64,000 nucleotides of DNA from Rehmannia glutinosa. Its lineage: Eukaryota > Streptophyta > Magnoliopsida > Lamiales > Orobanchaceae. The notes below the pieces were generated by a model, which saw nothing but the letters and a program-made list of their open reading frames with translations, was not told the DNA's origin and searched no databases. A program made the position numbers and the translations under genes. Numbering within the stretch: the stretch's first letter is position 1; every line of letters starts with the position of its first letter. The DNA lies in contig CM071935.1 of NCBI GenBank assembly GCA_016081115.2, forward strand, positions 20,440,653 through 20,504,652, read 5' to 3'. Shown piece by piece: positions 12,204-22,798 of the stretch.

Positions 12204-13367
12204 ATGGCACCAAGACATGATTTCGCTAAGCTCGCAAAGCAAATCCACACCGAATCAACTCGGATTTTGAGGGGATGATAAAACAGGGTTCGATGAAACC
12301 CTTGTGAAGAAGATAGCGGATAAGATCGAGAAATCCGGACTGAAACCATTCCTCACGATGGAATATCAAATGACGTACATTGAGAAGGTTGCCCAATTTT
12401 ACATTAATGCCGGAGTGCAGGACGAAGGGATTAAGTCCTCCGTCCACCGCAAGGACATTCTAATCACTACAAAGGACCTTGCGAGCACTTTGCCTATCAT
12501 TGTCGGAGGGCATGCCGAAATATATGAAGCCGACATCAACTTGGCCGCCGCATGGGAGGAAAGTAGCCAAACCCGAATGTCTTTGCAAAGTTGTTTACAC
12601 AAAATGAGAAGAAGTCATTGAAAGAAGATTATCATAAACTAATGGATATCGTCGCGAAGAGTGTAGACATGAAGTTTGGCAGCTTCAATCAGCTGTCCAC
12701 AACCAAGCTGATCGTCATGGTTGCGATCATGGAAGAGAAGAAGATCAATTGGGCTGAATTCATCTACAGCAGACTTTGCCAGAACATTGGCAATAAGTCT
12801 TTAAAGGAGGATGGATCCTTTGGAGGATCACTTGGCTATGGCCTAGTCATTGGCCATCTGATGGAGGTGAAGGGTGTTCCCCTTCGACATGGAAAGCCAT
12901 TCCATGTCAACAAGAAGATGTTCCAGGCCAATCTATCAGGAGCCCAAAAGAGAGCCTATGCCAAAAGGGCTGACACCAGTGAGGGGGAATCAGCTGACCC
13001 CGTCGACACAACTGCTTCCTCCCATCCTAAAAGGAGAGCGGCCCCTGCAGCTGCAAAGAAGAAAGTTGCTCCTGCAGCAAAGAAGAAAGACGCACCTGCC
13101 CCTGCAGCCGCGGTGGAGAAGGAACCCTTAATACCTTATCCAGGAATTAAGAAGAAGAGGACTGCCAAGGTGAGAAGAGAAGGCAACCTCTTAAGCAACT
13201 CCGAAGGCCTTTACCTTCAAGAACCGGAGGAAGTAGAACCAGATATTCCTCTGGTGAAAACTAAGAGAAGGAGAAGAATCACCAAGCTTTCAGAGCTTGA
13301 GAAGACAGTTGAGTCTGCCACTCATCTTGAGAAAATAATCGAGATCACGAAAAGTGCGGTCTCGTAA
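12204..13367 (+). pseudogene. Additional 3' ORF, N-terminal domain plus basic K/A/P tract
   Basis: ATG 12204 starts MAPRHDFAKLAKQIHTEST, then the frame is broken near 12275 and continues at 12304 and 12591. The segment YIEKVAQFYINAG...SSVHRKDILIT, and later INWAEFIYSRLCQNIG...GLVIGHLMEVKGV, resembles the domain often labelled putative plant transposon protein in plant databases (family recall, not searched). It is followed by a basic low-complexity stretch with KRRAAPAAAKKKVAPAAKKK (about 13036-13095), similar in composition to a histone H1 tail or nuclear-localisation/DNA-binding region. No signal peptide or membrane segment is seen, so an envelope role is not supported. A nuclear or nucleic-acid-binding role is an inference. 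Confidence 0.6.
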
Positions 13368-14689
13368 GTTCTTGATGAAATCGCCAAATCATCAAGGTGA
13401 TCACAGAGGCCCTCGAAGACCCAATGTGGATAGAACAAATGAGGAACATAAAACAAATGGAGACAAAGCAGAATCCCCTATCGACAGACTATGTCTCCAC
13501 CGCCACGATGTCTTTCTTGAAGGTGAAGAGCAAACAGAATTTGCTACCTTCTATTCCCGAGAAGGAAAGCCTACAAGAGGAGAATGATGATGATGACATA
13601 CTTATGTACTCTCCCTTGTACCCGACATCCGAGCCATCTCATGAGAGTGGAGGAAATGGAAGTTCGAGTCACTCTAGGGCACAGCTTGAACATCCGAGTT
13701 TATTAGGGAAGAGAGAACTCTTCAGTTCCTTGAAGTTGATACCGTTTCCGCAAGCCCGGATGAGGATAATCGCATTAATATGTTGCAAATTCGCAAGGAA
13801 CAAGAAAAGGCTAGAGCAAATGAGGAAGCAGAGGCTCGTGAGAAAGACATCATTTTTCCTCTCACCGAACCCGACCACACTCATCCTCACATCGACATGC
13901 TCTCGATAGTGATAAGGACATGGATCCTGGGCCGCTACGACGGAGGAGTTGGAAATGCAAAGATGCCATGTGGGAATCCAGGTTGATGATGATGAGCAAC
14001 AAATGATGGAAGGACCAGGAAAGTCTTCCAAATCACAAATGAAATCGATTCGTTGGGAGTGGTGGCACAGACGCCACGATCATTTGCCGCAATCACATCC
14101 CCAGCTTCATTCGAGGACGGATCCAAGGGCACTGGCGATGACACTGGGAATTTGGGCACCCAAGTTGAGCCAACCCTTGTTGAAGGTGTCTTACTACCTG
14201 CCCCCACGGCTGAACACTCAATAGAAATAAATGAGTCCGGAGCGGAGTGACCCCACCATTAGTCACTCGGTTGGTGCGCCTACTGAGGGGAAACTCACTC
14301 CACCGCAGCCTAGGCCTGAGGATGTTTGCAGATGACTCCACAATGAAGAAAGGAGGTGAAGTGGAGAAAGAGAGAGAAAAAGAACAACATCAAGTTTTCA
14401 CTGACGAAGCTTGGACATTTGAGTCTGTCCCAGCTAAAGTGCCAACAGCTTTGCAGGCTGAGGACACTGCTGATGCAGTCGAGGCACAGGATGGATCTGC
14501 CCCGGGAGTTAACACTCTGGGCAATGAAAGTGCAATCCAAGGAGTTGAGACTCCTGTGGATGCCACCGCAGAAGACCCTAAGACAGTTGCGTCTGTCGAA
14601 GGGAATGTACAAGGCCTTGCTGCAGATGAGACTGCAGGAGGTAATGAAGGCCCAAAGGAGGTTGGGACTTCCCTGGGTAAGAATTAAGA
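13368..14689 (+). pseudogene. Additional 3' ORF, acidic low-complexity middle
   Basis: Coding sequence continues in shifted frames: 13397-13780 (IKQMETKQNPLSTDYVS, acidic ENDDDDILMYSP), 14053-14250, and 14247-14687 (rich in A, E, T, V and G). Composition suggests a disordered linker between the N-terminal domain and the coiled-coil part. No known motif. At least three frame breaks. Same strand and no intergenic gap, so it is taken as part of one ancestral frame. Confidence 0.5.
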
Positions 14690-16259
14690 AGAAAAGAGCA
14701 GTCCTTAAGTCATCATTGCTGACTCAGAAGAGGAAATCAGTGCTCTTCACGATTCCCAAGATAATCCTGACACAACATTCTTGGGATCTGAAGATGAAGC
14801 TGAGTCCACTCCTGCTACAAAGGACTCAGCTGAGGATGTTCTACCGGGTACGAGCAAGCCAGAATTCAAGGCTGCTCGACAAACTTTCAATTTTGATGAT
14901 GAACTAAATCCTCAGGCTTCATCATCTTCCGATGATGCTAATGGTGCAGCTGAGGACACGCAAATTCATTTAGCGTAAAACCATCGAGGCCGAAGAAGTC
15001 GTTAAGACAATGCTAAGGCTCGCCACCGCTAACCCTCTCACCAAGGCCCAACTGAGACCGAGTCATCTGCGCAGGCTCCCAAAGCTACAGCAGGGTCGAC
15101 TCAACCAGGCACATCACAGGCACGCACAACTGTAGAATCAATTCCTTATGTACGTGATGACGCCTTCGAAGAAACCTTCCCTTTCTTGATTGAGCTGCCC
15201 GACCTTGAAGAAAAAATAGCTCGTGAGCAGAAACGCTTCCACAGACTTGATCCTGTCATTCCCACCGACTCCATTGTCCTAGTAGAATTTGATTTCGATG
15301 TTGCTTGGCCGCCAGCTGAAACCGAGGTGACAGCTGAGGTACGTGAGGTATTCAAGACAATTCTTGGTGAGATTGAGAAAATTGAACGGCACCAGGCCTC
15401 ACTGGATATGCAGCTGGACAACAGGGATGCCAATATTACAGCAGACTTAAGAGGGATTGTGGTGCGGATCAGAGAATGGTGTCAACAGCAGAGTGCAATG
15501 CAATACGAACAAGTTCGATATTTCAAGGCATTGTACAACAAAATGCTGGTCTGGAGCGCTGATAATGCTGATATGAAGAGGAGGATGCAAGACAATATTG
15601 ATAGAATGCATGCCTCCCATACTACTAAAATGGAACTGCTGCGAGAATTTCAAAGAAAAGAACTTATGCGCGTAGAGGAAAGTATGAATGCCAAGTTTAT
15701 CCTTCTTATGGCTGAGATGAAACTGGTGGCAGCCGAATCCAAAGCCACCCGCTCAGAATTTCGAATAGCATACTCCGCAGCATACTCCAAGCAGGACTCA
15801 GCCATCAGTCGATTAGACTTCATGCTCGCAGGGATGTTTCTAGGGGTCCCTCTCTCCTTTGATGATGCCAAAAAGGGGGAAGAGGAATACCTAAAGATGC
15901 TGAAGGGGACATCTGATGAGAAGAGGAAGGAGACAGTTGTCGAGAAGGAGAAGGAGACAGTTGTCGAAAAGAAGAAGGAGAAGGGAAAAGTTGTTGAGGG
16001 GGAAGGGTCAAAGGATGTGACCCTAATGTTTGCTGAAACCCCTCAACAAGGCCATGTCACAGCTAGCATAATCAGAAAACTTCCGGTGACTCTGCCGCTC
16101 CAACACTCAGTCGTGCCTATGTCTGAGAAAAGAAAAATTGTAGAAGCTGAGATGGAAGAGTTCGACAAGAGAACTGATGTCCGTCTAGAAGAAATGTTGA
16201 AACAATTCGGAGGCATTCCAGCAGGAAGAGACACCGATGCCATTCCAAATGATGGATAG
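14690..16259 (+). pseudogene. Additional 3' ORF, conserved coiled-coil region
   Basis: The 357-codon open frame at 15186-16259 is the longest in the element outside pol. It is helix-rich and charged (EIEKIERHQASLDMQLD, VRIREW, EQVRYFKALYNKMLVWSAD, LLMAEMKLVAAESKAT), ending in repeats of KETVVEK around 15930-15975. Upstream, DSEEEISALHDSQD and the following acidic serine-rich stretch (14720-14978) also belong. The whole block has a diverged second copy at 1-1535, with motifs conserved in the protein even where bases differ, which suggests past selection on the protein. Likely an oligomerising structural or accessory protein; function unknown. Confidence 0.6.
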
Positions 16260-16794
16260 GAGCCAAGATCAGTTGAAGAATTTAAAACGCTAGAGTTCGA
16301 AGGATACTTCAAAAACATGTCCATAGCCCAAGCCTGGACTTGTATTGGGAGAAAGGTCCAAGTCGGTGAAGAAGAAGGCCGACAGGCAACAGACTACTAA
16401 TGTACCACTCACCGGTAAGAAGAAGACTCCAGTACAATATACGCCCAGAGAAGGAGGAAGAAGTGGCGGAGGTAGAGGCTTTAAACCTAGACCTCTACCC
16501 ATAAATATTGAATATATAGATCCAGGCAAGAAGGGAAGGATCTATTGGGTTGGGTATGATGAAGTAGCCAATCTGGAAGTGAAGAGGAAGAATGTTGAAT
16601 ATGTAAAGAGGATTGAAGAGGAAAACAAAAGGCAAGATCAGTTGTGGCAAGAAAGAGAAGAAAGAAAAAGAAGAGATGAAGTTGCGAAGAGAGCTTACGA
16701 GAAGAAGAAAGCAGCTGAAGAGAAAAAGAAAAGAAAGAGAGCTGACGAAGACAGAGCTGAAGAAGAAAGAAGGAGGCAGCGAAGGCGGTGAAGT
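16260..16794 (+). pseudogene. Additional 3' ORF, C-terminal basic helical tail
   Basis: After the stop at 16257, the next frame (16345-16791) contains the basic TGKKKTPVQYTPREGGRSGG, then INIEYIDPGKKGRIYWVGYD, then a long K/E/R-rich segment from about residue 80 that would form a single charged helix (EERKRRDEVAKRAYEKKKA). The stop at 16789 is followed by about 200 non-coding bases before the polypurine tract. Probably the C-terminus of the same ancestral protein, cut off by one frameshift around 16260-16340. No family recognised. Confidence 0.5.
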
Positions 16795-17001
16795 GTTGCT
16801 GCCAACCCCTTCATGTATTTTGCGTAGATATTAGTATGCTCTGATTGATATGATACACATTGTAAACAGCTATGTAAAGGACAAGAATGTTATGATCAAT
16901 AAAAAGATTGATTCTACGCATACATTCCTTGTTACTGCATTGTCTGTATGTATCTTTGCTATTTACATATTGTTTGTATGTATTTAAGTTTTGGCATCAT
17001 C

Positions 17002-17015
17002 AAAAAGGGGGAAAT
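17002..17015 (+). promoter_or_regulatory. Polypurine tract of the copia element
   Basis: AAAAAGGGGGAAAT lies immediately before the 3' LTR (17016). It is the expected primer site for plus-strand DNA synthesis. Confidence 0.88.
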
Positions 17016-18592
17016 TGTTGGGAAATTTATTGTTTAGATTTTGATGAATGCCATGTAAAACTTAGACTAGAAAGTTGGCACCCCATTTTCCTTGTAATTT
17101 GTATTGTAATAGATAAGGTTGTATGAGCTGAGTCAAATCAGTTATGCCTGAGAATACAAGAAGTCAACTGGAGACTGGAATGAAGACTTCGCTGAGGAAC
17201 AGCTGAGTATGGCCAAGAGAGAAGATCAAGGACTCGACTGAAGGAGTGTCAGCTGAGATACAGCTGTATGAAGAGTCAATCAAGTCAACTCAAGAAGCCA
17301 AGTCTCAAGTTGAAGTGACAAACTAGTCATCCATTGATTGGAAGCTAACTCAAAGTCACCTAGGAATAAAGGATCGCAATCAAGTCAAAATGATCAAAAG
17401 AATCCGTTACCGTACGTAAGTCAAGGAGTTTACTTAAATAAGTAATACTTCCATGTTGCCATGTCTTAAACTCGCTTTCGATCCCCGTAAGCGTGCAAAA
17501 GGAATAAACCAATGGGAAGCATTGCACCTCGTGTCGATTCTAAAAAGTCGGACATTCATTTAATACGAAAAATGACAACACCAAGGATCGCAACAAGACA
17601 AGCCAACGAACACAAGTGATTTTTGAAAATCACCTATCTCTTCAAAGGGCGATTTTTGAAAATTCACTATAAAAGGTCAAGAATCAATTTGAGAAATGGG
17701 TGACCTTGATTACCTTGCATACCCGAGATAACAAGCATTATTCATATCAGTAACCGCAAAATATTCTCAAGTCATTCTAGCAAAATCCTCAAGCCTAAAT
17801 CTCAAGAAAATCAATCCAACACTAAGTCATGAAGGAAAGACAACTTCAAACTGTTGAAGAGAGAAACTTTTGAAGAAGCAAAAGGGGTCTACTTTCCAAG
17901 GAGGATTGTAGAAAGGCTCAAGGTCGAACCAATCTCAATTTATTGGAGGGCTTCGTGATCAAATCTAAGAAGCTTGAGAAAGAGTGAGTAAGTAGCAAGC
18001 AAATTACCGCCCCCGTGAAGTAGCTGAGTCGGACGAGAAGCCAGCTGTGTGACCCCATCTCCAGACTAAGTCTCAAAGGAGCAAGTCAGCTATGTGATCA
18101 AGACTTGTATCTGGACTGATAACCACTTTGTACTCTGATCATTACTTAGTGGATTCCTCCAGGAGTTGGAGAAGAGAGGAGTAGAAGAATTACCCCATCT
18201 TCGAACCTCTATAAAAATTATTGTGTTATTTACATTTCAGCATTTTATTTATGCATATCTCTTTATATTTGCTGATAATTTGCTATGCAACTAATAAGTA
18301 ACTAAATGCTAAAATCAAGTGTTTAAATCAAATTAAAGGGTGTTAAGTCTTCCGCTGAAAATCTCATCACAGCCAAGTTAAGGTTTAGACTAAACAGTTG
18401 AGTGATTCTATCAACAACTCAATCAAGTCTTTGAGTGGCTAACTCTGTTTTGTTAACTAATTTAGTCGTCCCCAAGGACTTAGCCGTGTATTTAACTCGT
18501 AATATTTTAAAAGGACTAAAATCAAAAATTGGTAAGGTTTATTCAAACCCCTCCCCCCTTCTAAACCTTACTCACACCCCTTGGGACCTACA
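17016..18592 (+). repeat. 3' LTR of the copia element
   Basis: Direct repeat of 4496-6016 with TG...CA ends. It keeps the roughly 50 bases (about 17150-17200) missing from the 5' copy. It carries the same TATAAAAGG box at 17668-17676 and is followed by GTGTC, the target duplication. Confidence 0.93.
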
Positions 18593-18597
18593 GTGTC

Positions 18598-19032
18598 CCA
18601 TTTGAACTAAATCATATATATATATGTATGTGTGTGTGAATAGTGGGATGATCCAGTGAGAGTATAACATGCGGTGAGACAGTGAATTAATCTAAATCAA
18701 TCCCCTACAATAACCAAAGGCTACGATTAAAGGATTAAAGTTACATTATATAATTAATTAAATCCCTTAAAGGGCAATATTCTCAAAACGTAATCATCAT
18801 CCTAATCTAATTATGGCTTACTGGTATAGAGTGAGAAACCAATATCAATCAAAATCCACTTTCCATAACAGCCTCCTCCTTGTCGCAAATTCAGAACAAT
18901 CTTCTCCCTCGTCACCGCCATTGACAAATTCATCATATTTGCAGTCAAAAACTCGAGAAAAATGATTTAATATTATAGAGAAACAACCAAAATTAATAAA
19001 ATGAGTTCGAATCATGATGATGACAATCATCA
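18598..19032. other. AT-rich flank upstream of FAR1-like exon, no gene body seen
   Basis: Begins with TTTGAACTAAATC and a TA/TG microsatellite (18613-18640), then AT-rich DNA that could be the promoter/5' leader of the FAR1-like fragment at 19033. No open frame recognised. Confidence 0.4.
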
Positions 19033-19096
19033 ATGGCAGAAGAAACTCCATCCAGCAATATCGATGGTATAGACATCGATGGAGAACTCGAAACTG
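19033..19096 (+). pseudogene. FAR1-like gene, first coding exon (fragment)
   Basis: ATG 19033 opens a 21-codon peptide, MAEETPSSNIDGIDIDGELE..., ending in ACTG followed by a donor-like GTAATT. The acidic N-terminus and phase-1 end fit the exon at 1812-1996, which begins with GC and continues in the correct phase into a FAR1-type domain. That exon lies upstream, however, so here the first exon has lost its partner. The downstream intron-like DNA contains the CTATGCA-type repeats. Assignment is inference. Confidence 0.35.
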
Positions 19097-19109
19097 GTAA
19101 TTAATAATA

Positions 19110-19490
19110 AACTCTTAAAAACTATAATTTTCACGAAGAAGACGATGCATAGATACTTATGAAACGATGCATATATTTATAGGATGTTAACTAGTTGAAA
19201 ACACATAATATGCACTACATATACCCAACTATCCAGCAAAAATCAACTACTATAAATTATCTAGAAGTTATCTATGCCGTGTAAAAAACTAAATATGCAA
19301 AGATATATACTCAACTATGCAAAGTGTCATAAACTATGCAAAGATCTCGAAGTTATCTATGCAAAGTGTGTAAAACAAAATATGCAAGATATTTTACCCA
19401 ACTATGTCATAGTATCATAAATAGTCCAACAAAAAACAACTAAATATGCATTATCTAATAAGTATCTAAGCAACAAAAGAACTCTAATTA
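19110..19490. repeat. CTATGCA-type degenerate repeats
   Basis: Variants of AACTATGCAAAG / AAATATGCAAAGAT / TTATCTATGC recur at least eight times, for example 19270-19280, 19292-19302, 19311-19322, 19332-19342 and 19440-19450. Same motif type as 2160-3700. Confidence 0.5.
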
Positions 19491-19974
19491 TATTGATTCA
19501 AAAAAAAAATTGAAAAAGAATTGTGCCTCTCGAAAATAACACCATTAAATATGGCGCTTACAATCTCATCCCATAAGAAATGATTTTAAAAGTCAAAAGA
19601 TACCAAAAAATCGCTTTATAATAAAAAAGTATTATTCTACTCTTTAATGAATTAAAATAAATGGGAAAAGGTCCCAAAAATCAAAAAAATCACAACCATT
19701 AAAATAAATTGAATGGATAGTATTAGTCCATCATGTCTCACAAAAGGAATGTGGTCTCATTTGAACCAATTCTTATATTATTATTTATATATGTAAATAG
19801 GCCAAAAAAGGCATGATAGTAATTACAACTTACAACTAATCAACCCTATATATCAAAAGAAAAAATAAATATGACACATGTCATCACCTCTTTATTCTGA
19901 GACATGTGGTATCTCCACATTCTCCCAAATCCACATGGCAACTCTAAATATACATTTTTCATATTTTTTTATAT
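19491..19974. other. AT-rich intergenic DNA, nothing recognised
   Basis: No open frame or clear repeat; A/T runs only. Confidence 0.5.
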
Positions 19975-20415
19975 AATCTAAAAGATAACAATTAATCGAA
20001 AAATCAAAGATTTTATCTATACAATCTCTTTTTTTTTTTTGGTAAATAGGATATTCTATCTGTACAGTTTATTATAATCTAAAAGCTAATAAATAAAAAA
20101 ATCAAAGATTCTATCTATACAATTTTTTTTTATGAATCAAAAATCCTGCATTTATGATATATATTTACAAGCAAAAACACAAACAAATAAATAAATTGCT
20201 CAAATTTATTAATAATAACAATTAATTCAAAAATCAAGGATTCTATCAATACAATGTACCTTTTTGGGTAAATCGGAGATTATATCAATAAAGTTTATTA
20301 TAATCTAAAAGGTAACAAATAATTAAAAAAATCAAAGAATCTATCTACACAATCTCTAATTTTTCATAAATTGAAAATTTTGAATTTATGATATATATTC
20401 ACAAGCCAAAACAAA
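19975..20415 (+). repeat. Imperfect tandem duplication of about 225 bp
   Basis: Two successive units share, in order, ACAATTAAT...AAAATCAA(A/G)GATT, TATC(T/A)ATACAAT, GGTAAAT, TTTATTATAATCTAAAAG, AAATCAAAGA and ATTTATGATATATATT(T/C)ACAAG. Unit 1 spans about 19975-20180 and unit 2 about 20205-20410. No coding content. Confidence 0.6.
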
Positions 20416-20888
20416 AATTAATAAATAAATCTATTAATAATAAATTTGTTTGTTGCTTACCAAGTATCACACAAATTTAATTGAAGTGATTTTACGCAGC
20501 TACATTGTGTTCAAAACTAAATAAATAGTATTTGTCTACCTATTTAAATCTCATAAACTTTAAAAAATAGAAGATGTTTTTATTGGATATTGTTTATTAA
20601 TAAAATTAGCACAATTAACTAAGTGATTCTTTAAACGCCAAAACACAATGATGACACACTTGATATTTTTATTGGTACATAGTTTACAAAGAATTTTTTC
20701 AAAATTTTGAACTGAACAATTTGTCCTTCTAACTTTTAAATTTCTTTCTTATTATTTATAATTTGTACTTTGGATCTCCTATAACTACCGCAAACAAATT
20801 TGCGATACAATTTTTTCTTTTGACAATCCTTTGTAACATACGGTGTCAATATAGTATTAAATAAACGCAATCATGCATCCCTTACTAA
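20416..20888. other. AT-rich intergenic DNA, nothing recognised
   Basis: No gene, repeat or element end recognised. Confidence 0.45.
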
Positions 20889-20969
20889 TAGAACATCTAA
20901 TAAAACCAATTGGTTTTTGTTAAATATTTACAACAGCCTAGCTTGTAATTAGTTTTATTAGATGTTCTA
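20889..20969. repeat. Inverted repeat, 21-bp arms
   Basis: TAGAACATCTAATAAAACCAA at 20889-20909 pairs with the reverse complement of 20949-20969 with one mismatch, leaving a 39-base loop. It could be a small foldback element or form a cruciform. Confidence 0.6.
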
Positions 20970-21259
20970 TAGTAAATATATTCAGTTTTTCAATTATTTG
21001 TGTTTTCCAATTCAAAAGTTGGTTTCTTTTTTTTTCTTTTTATAACTTTACGACATAAAAAATTGTTTGGTGGTTGATATTGTGGGGAAATGTTGCGTTC
21101 TATTATTATTAGTTTGTTAGTTGATATATTGTTGTTTCTTACCGACATATTATTATCTTAATTAGTTGTGTTGCTTCATTAAAGTAATTATTTCCTAGGT
21201 TATTATTGAATAATTATAAACAATTAATTTTTCGGTCCTTGAATTAGAGTAATATTTTA
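20970..21259. other. AT-rich DNA, no gene seen
   Basis: T-rich sequence between the inverted repeat and the gypsy LTR scrap; nothing recognised. Confidence 0.4.
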
Positions 21260-21500
21260 AGACAAAGAATTCAGGTCGCTATAAGGGCCCATTTTCTCGC
21301 TTAGGGCTCCGTAGCACAAATCCAACCCCGCTTGACCGACTTGAGCGTCGAAGGGCCTCCTTGACAACCCTAAGGCCCGTCTAATGTTTGTTGAATTGTC
21401 GCAGTAAGTTCCCATATCAAGAACTACTAGCTCCTAGAAGAAGTTGGACACTTAATCAAAAACTTTAATTAATTTGAAGTTATCTCAGCTTTTAAGCAAA
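21260..21500 (+). mobile_element. Ty3/gypsy LTR 3'-end fragment
   Basis: GACTTGAGCGTCGAAGGGCC, then AAGGCCCGTCTAAT, GCAGTAAGTTCCCA, GAACTACTAGCTC and AAGTTGGACA follow the same order as 45130-45235, where they form the end of a gypsy LTR just before its primer site. Only this piece of the LTR remains. No coding part follows. Confidence 0.55.
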
Positions 21501-21719
21501 GATCAATATATAAAAAACACCAAACTTAAATATTTAACCTTCCTAAAAATATTTAGGTATATAAACACACAAAAATTAAAAACTAAACAGTTTGACCAAT
21601 TCCATTATGTTGATGGATACATCTCAGAAAAATTAAGATTTAGGAATAATCAAATCAAATTAACTACTAATCTACAATCAAACCAATTGATTTGATTCAA
21701 CTCAATTTTCAAAATATTG

Positions 21720-21945
21720 GCTTCATTTGGATTGATAGATTTGAAATTAAGGATCTCAATTGTAATAAATCCATTGAACTTGTTTTGATACAATGGATTT
21801 CAAATCCATAAAGTCGTATTTTGAACTATTTTTGAGTCATTGTGATGGATTTTAAATCTTGGAGTTAATTAAAATCATCATTCCAGGCCAAAATCTAAAT
21901 CCTTTCCTCAAATCCAAATGCAACCAAGAGATCTTATATTCTTCA
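21720..21945. mobile_element. Probable MITE (terminal inverted repeats)
   Basis: The left side, CTTCATTTGGATTGATAGAT (about 21721), resembles the reverse complement of the right side, TTGCATTTGGATTTGAGGAA (about 21936). Internal sequence contains further ATCCA/TGGAT words in opposing orientations. Size of about 220 bp suits a hAT-type MITE. Target duplication not resolved. Confidence 0.35.
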
Positions 21946-21974
21946 CAACTAGAAAATAGTAAAAACATAGTATG

Positions 21975-22281
21975 AAAGAGGATTTCTCATAGGAAGTTTT
22001 GCTTGCTCAAGTGGTGTTGGTTTCACTTTCGAGACAAAATTAATGGCGGCCATGCTTGCTGTGGAAATTGCTTTTAAAATGATTGAAAAAACCTTAGGGT
22101 TAGATTTCGATAATGAATTTTGTAGTCTTTCATATCTTTAGAGAATGTAACAGACCTGCAGATAAATTATCCAAGACTAATAAACCTTTCAGATGGTCAT
22201 GGCGGTTCGACGTTCCTAACATTAATGTTATGGGATCTTAACGAGGACATTGTTGGTAGAACTTGTTATTGCTTTCTTATT
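21975..22281 (+). mobile_element. L1 LINE 3' fragment (RNase H end), split by the next L1
   Basis: It encodes SFACSSGVGFTFETKLMAAM...EIAFKMIEK and, after a frame change, IFRECNRPADKLSK. This is the RNase H domain at the C-terminus of plant L1 ORF2 (G-FA ... E-K-AA ... REcN-xADkLsk pattern). It breaks off at 22281 where a second L1 has inserted. Its 3' untranslated part and A-rich end appear to continue at 28058-28250. TATGAA occurs next to both outer ends (about 21973 and 28250) and may be part of its target duplication. Confidence 0.6.
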
Positions 22282-22798
22282 AACTAGTAACTAGTAAACA
22301 TACTAACAGTCTCCCTTGTTGGAGTGCCTTCTCTCTCTCGCCTAAGGGAGCCCCGAGTCATTTTCGGTTTTTGCTTATTTCCTAACCCCACATCTTAGCT
22401 CTTTTTTTTTAATCTTTGATGTCTCCTTTGTCCTTAGGTTTGGTGTTGATGTGGCCACCCATTTGTCCTTTATGTTGGTGGTTCTTTACTTTGTTCCCTT
22501 GTTTTTTTCTTTTTCTAGAATTTGGTATTAATGCATTGTAATGAAGTTATCACCATATTTAAAAATCTACCTACCACATGTGACTTATCTCCTTCTTTGT
22601 GATATGCTAATTTGGACTGCACTCATGCCTCTTTTCTACACGTGTTCTTGTTATTAACCATTTGTGTTGTTTCTTACTGTTTTATTCTTGGTTCTTGCTT
22701 TCTTTTTCCCTTTTGCTGCTTCTTTTTTGTTTTTTTTTTCACAAGTGAGTAGATCTGAGGTTCTTGTGGCTAGATCTAGTTGTGGTATCCTTCCCAAA

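Larger units (their letters stand above)
4496..18592 (+). mobile_element. Complete Ty1/copia LTR retrotransposon (14.1 kb) with additional 3' ORF
   Basis: The element is bounded by related direct LTRs (4496-6016 and 17016-18592) that begin TGTTGGGAAAT and end GGGACCTACA. The 5 bases before it (GTGTC, 4491-4495) are repeated exactly after it (18593-18597), a target-site duplication that fixes both ends. Order is gag, protease, integrase, RT, RNase H, which is diagnostic of copia (integrase before RT). A further sense coding region of about 4.6 kb lies between RNase H and the 3' LTR. Large size, a coiled-coil gag extension and an extra 3' ORF resemble the SIRE/Maximus lineage, an assignment made from memory. 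Numerous stops, frameshifts and diverged LTRs make it non-autonomous now. Confidence 0.95.

Noticed and set aside
12204..16794. Interpretation of the extra copia ORF as a retroviral-type envelope
   Set aside because: No signal peptide, fusion-like or transmembrane segment is visible; the content is charged, low-complexity and coiled-coil.
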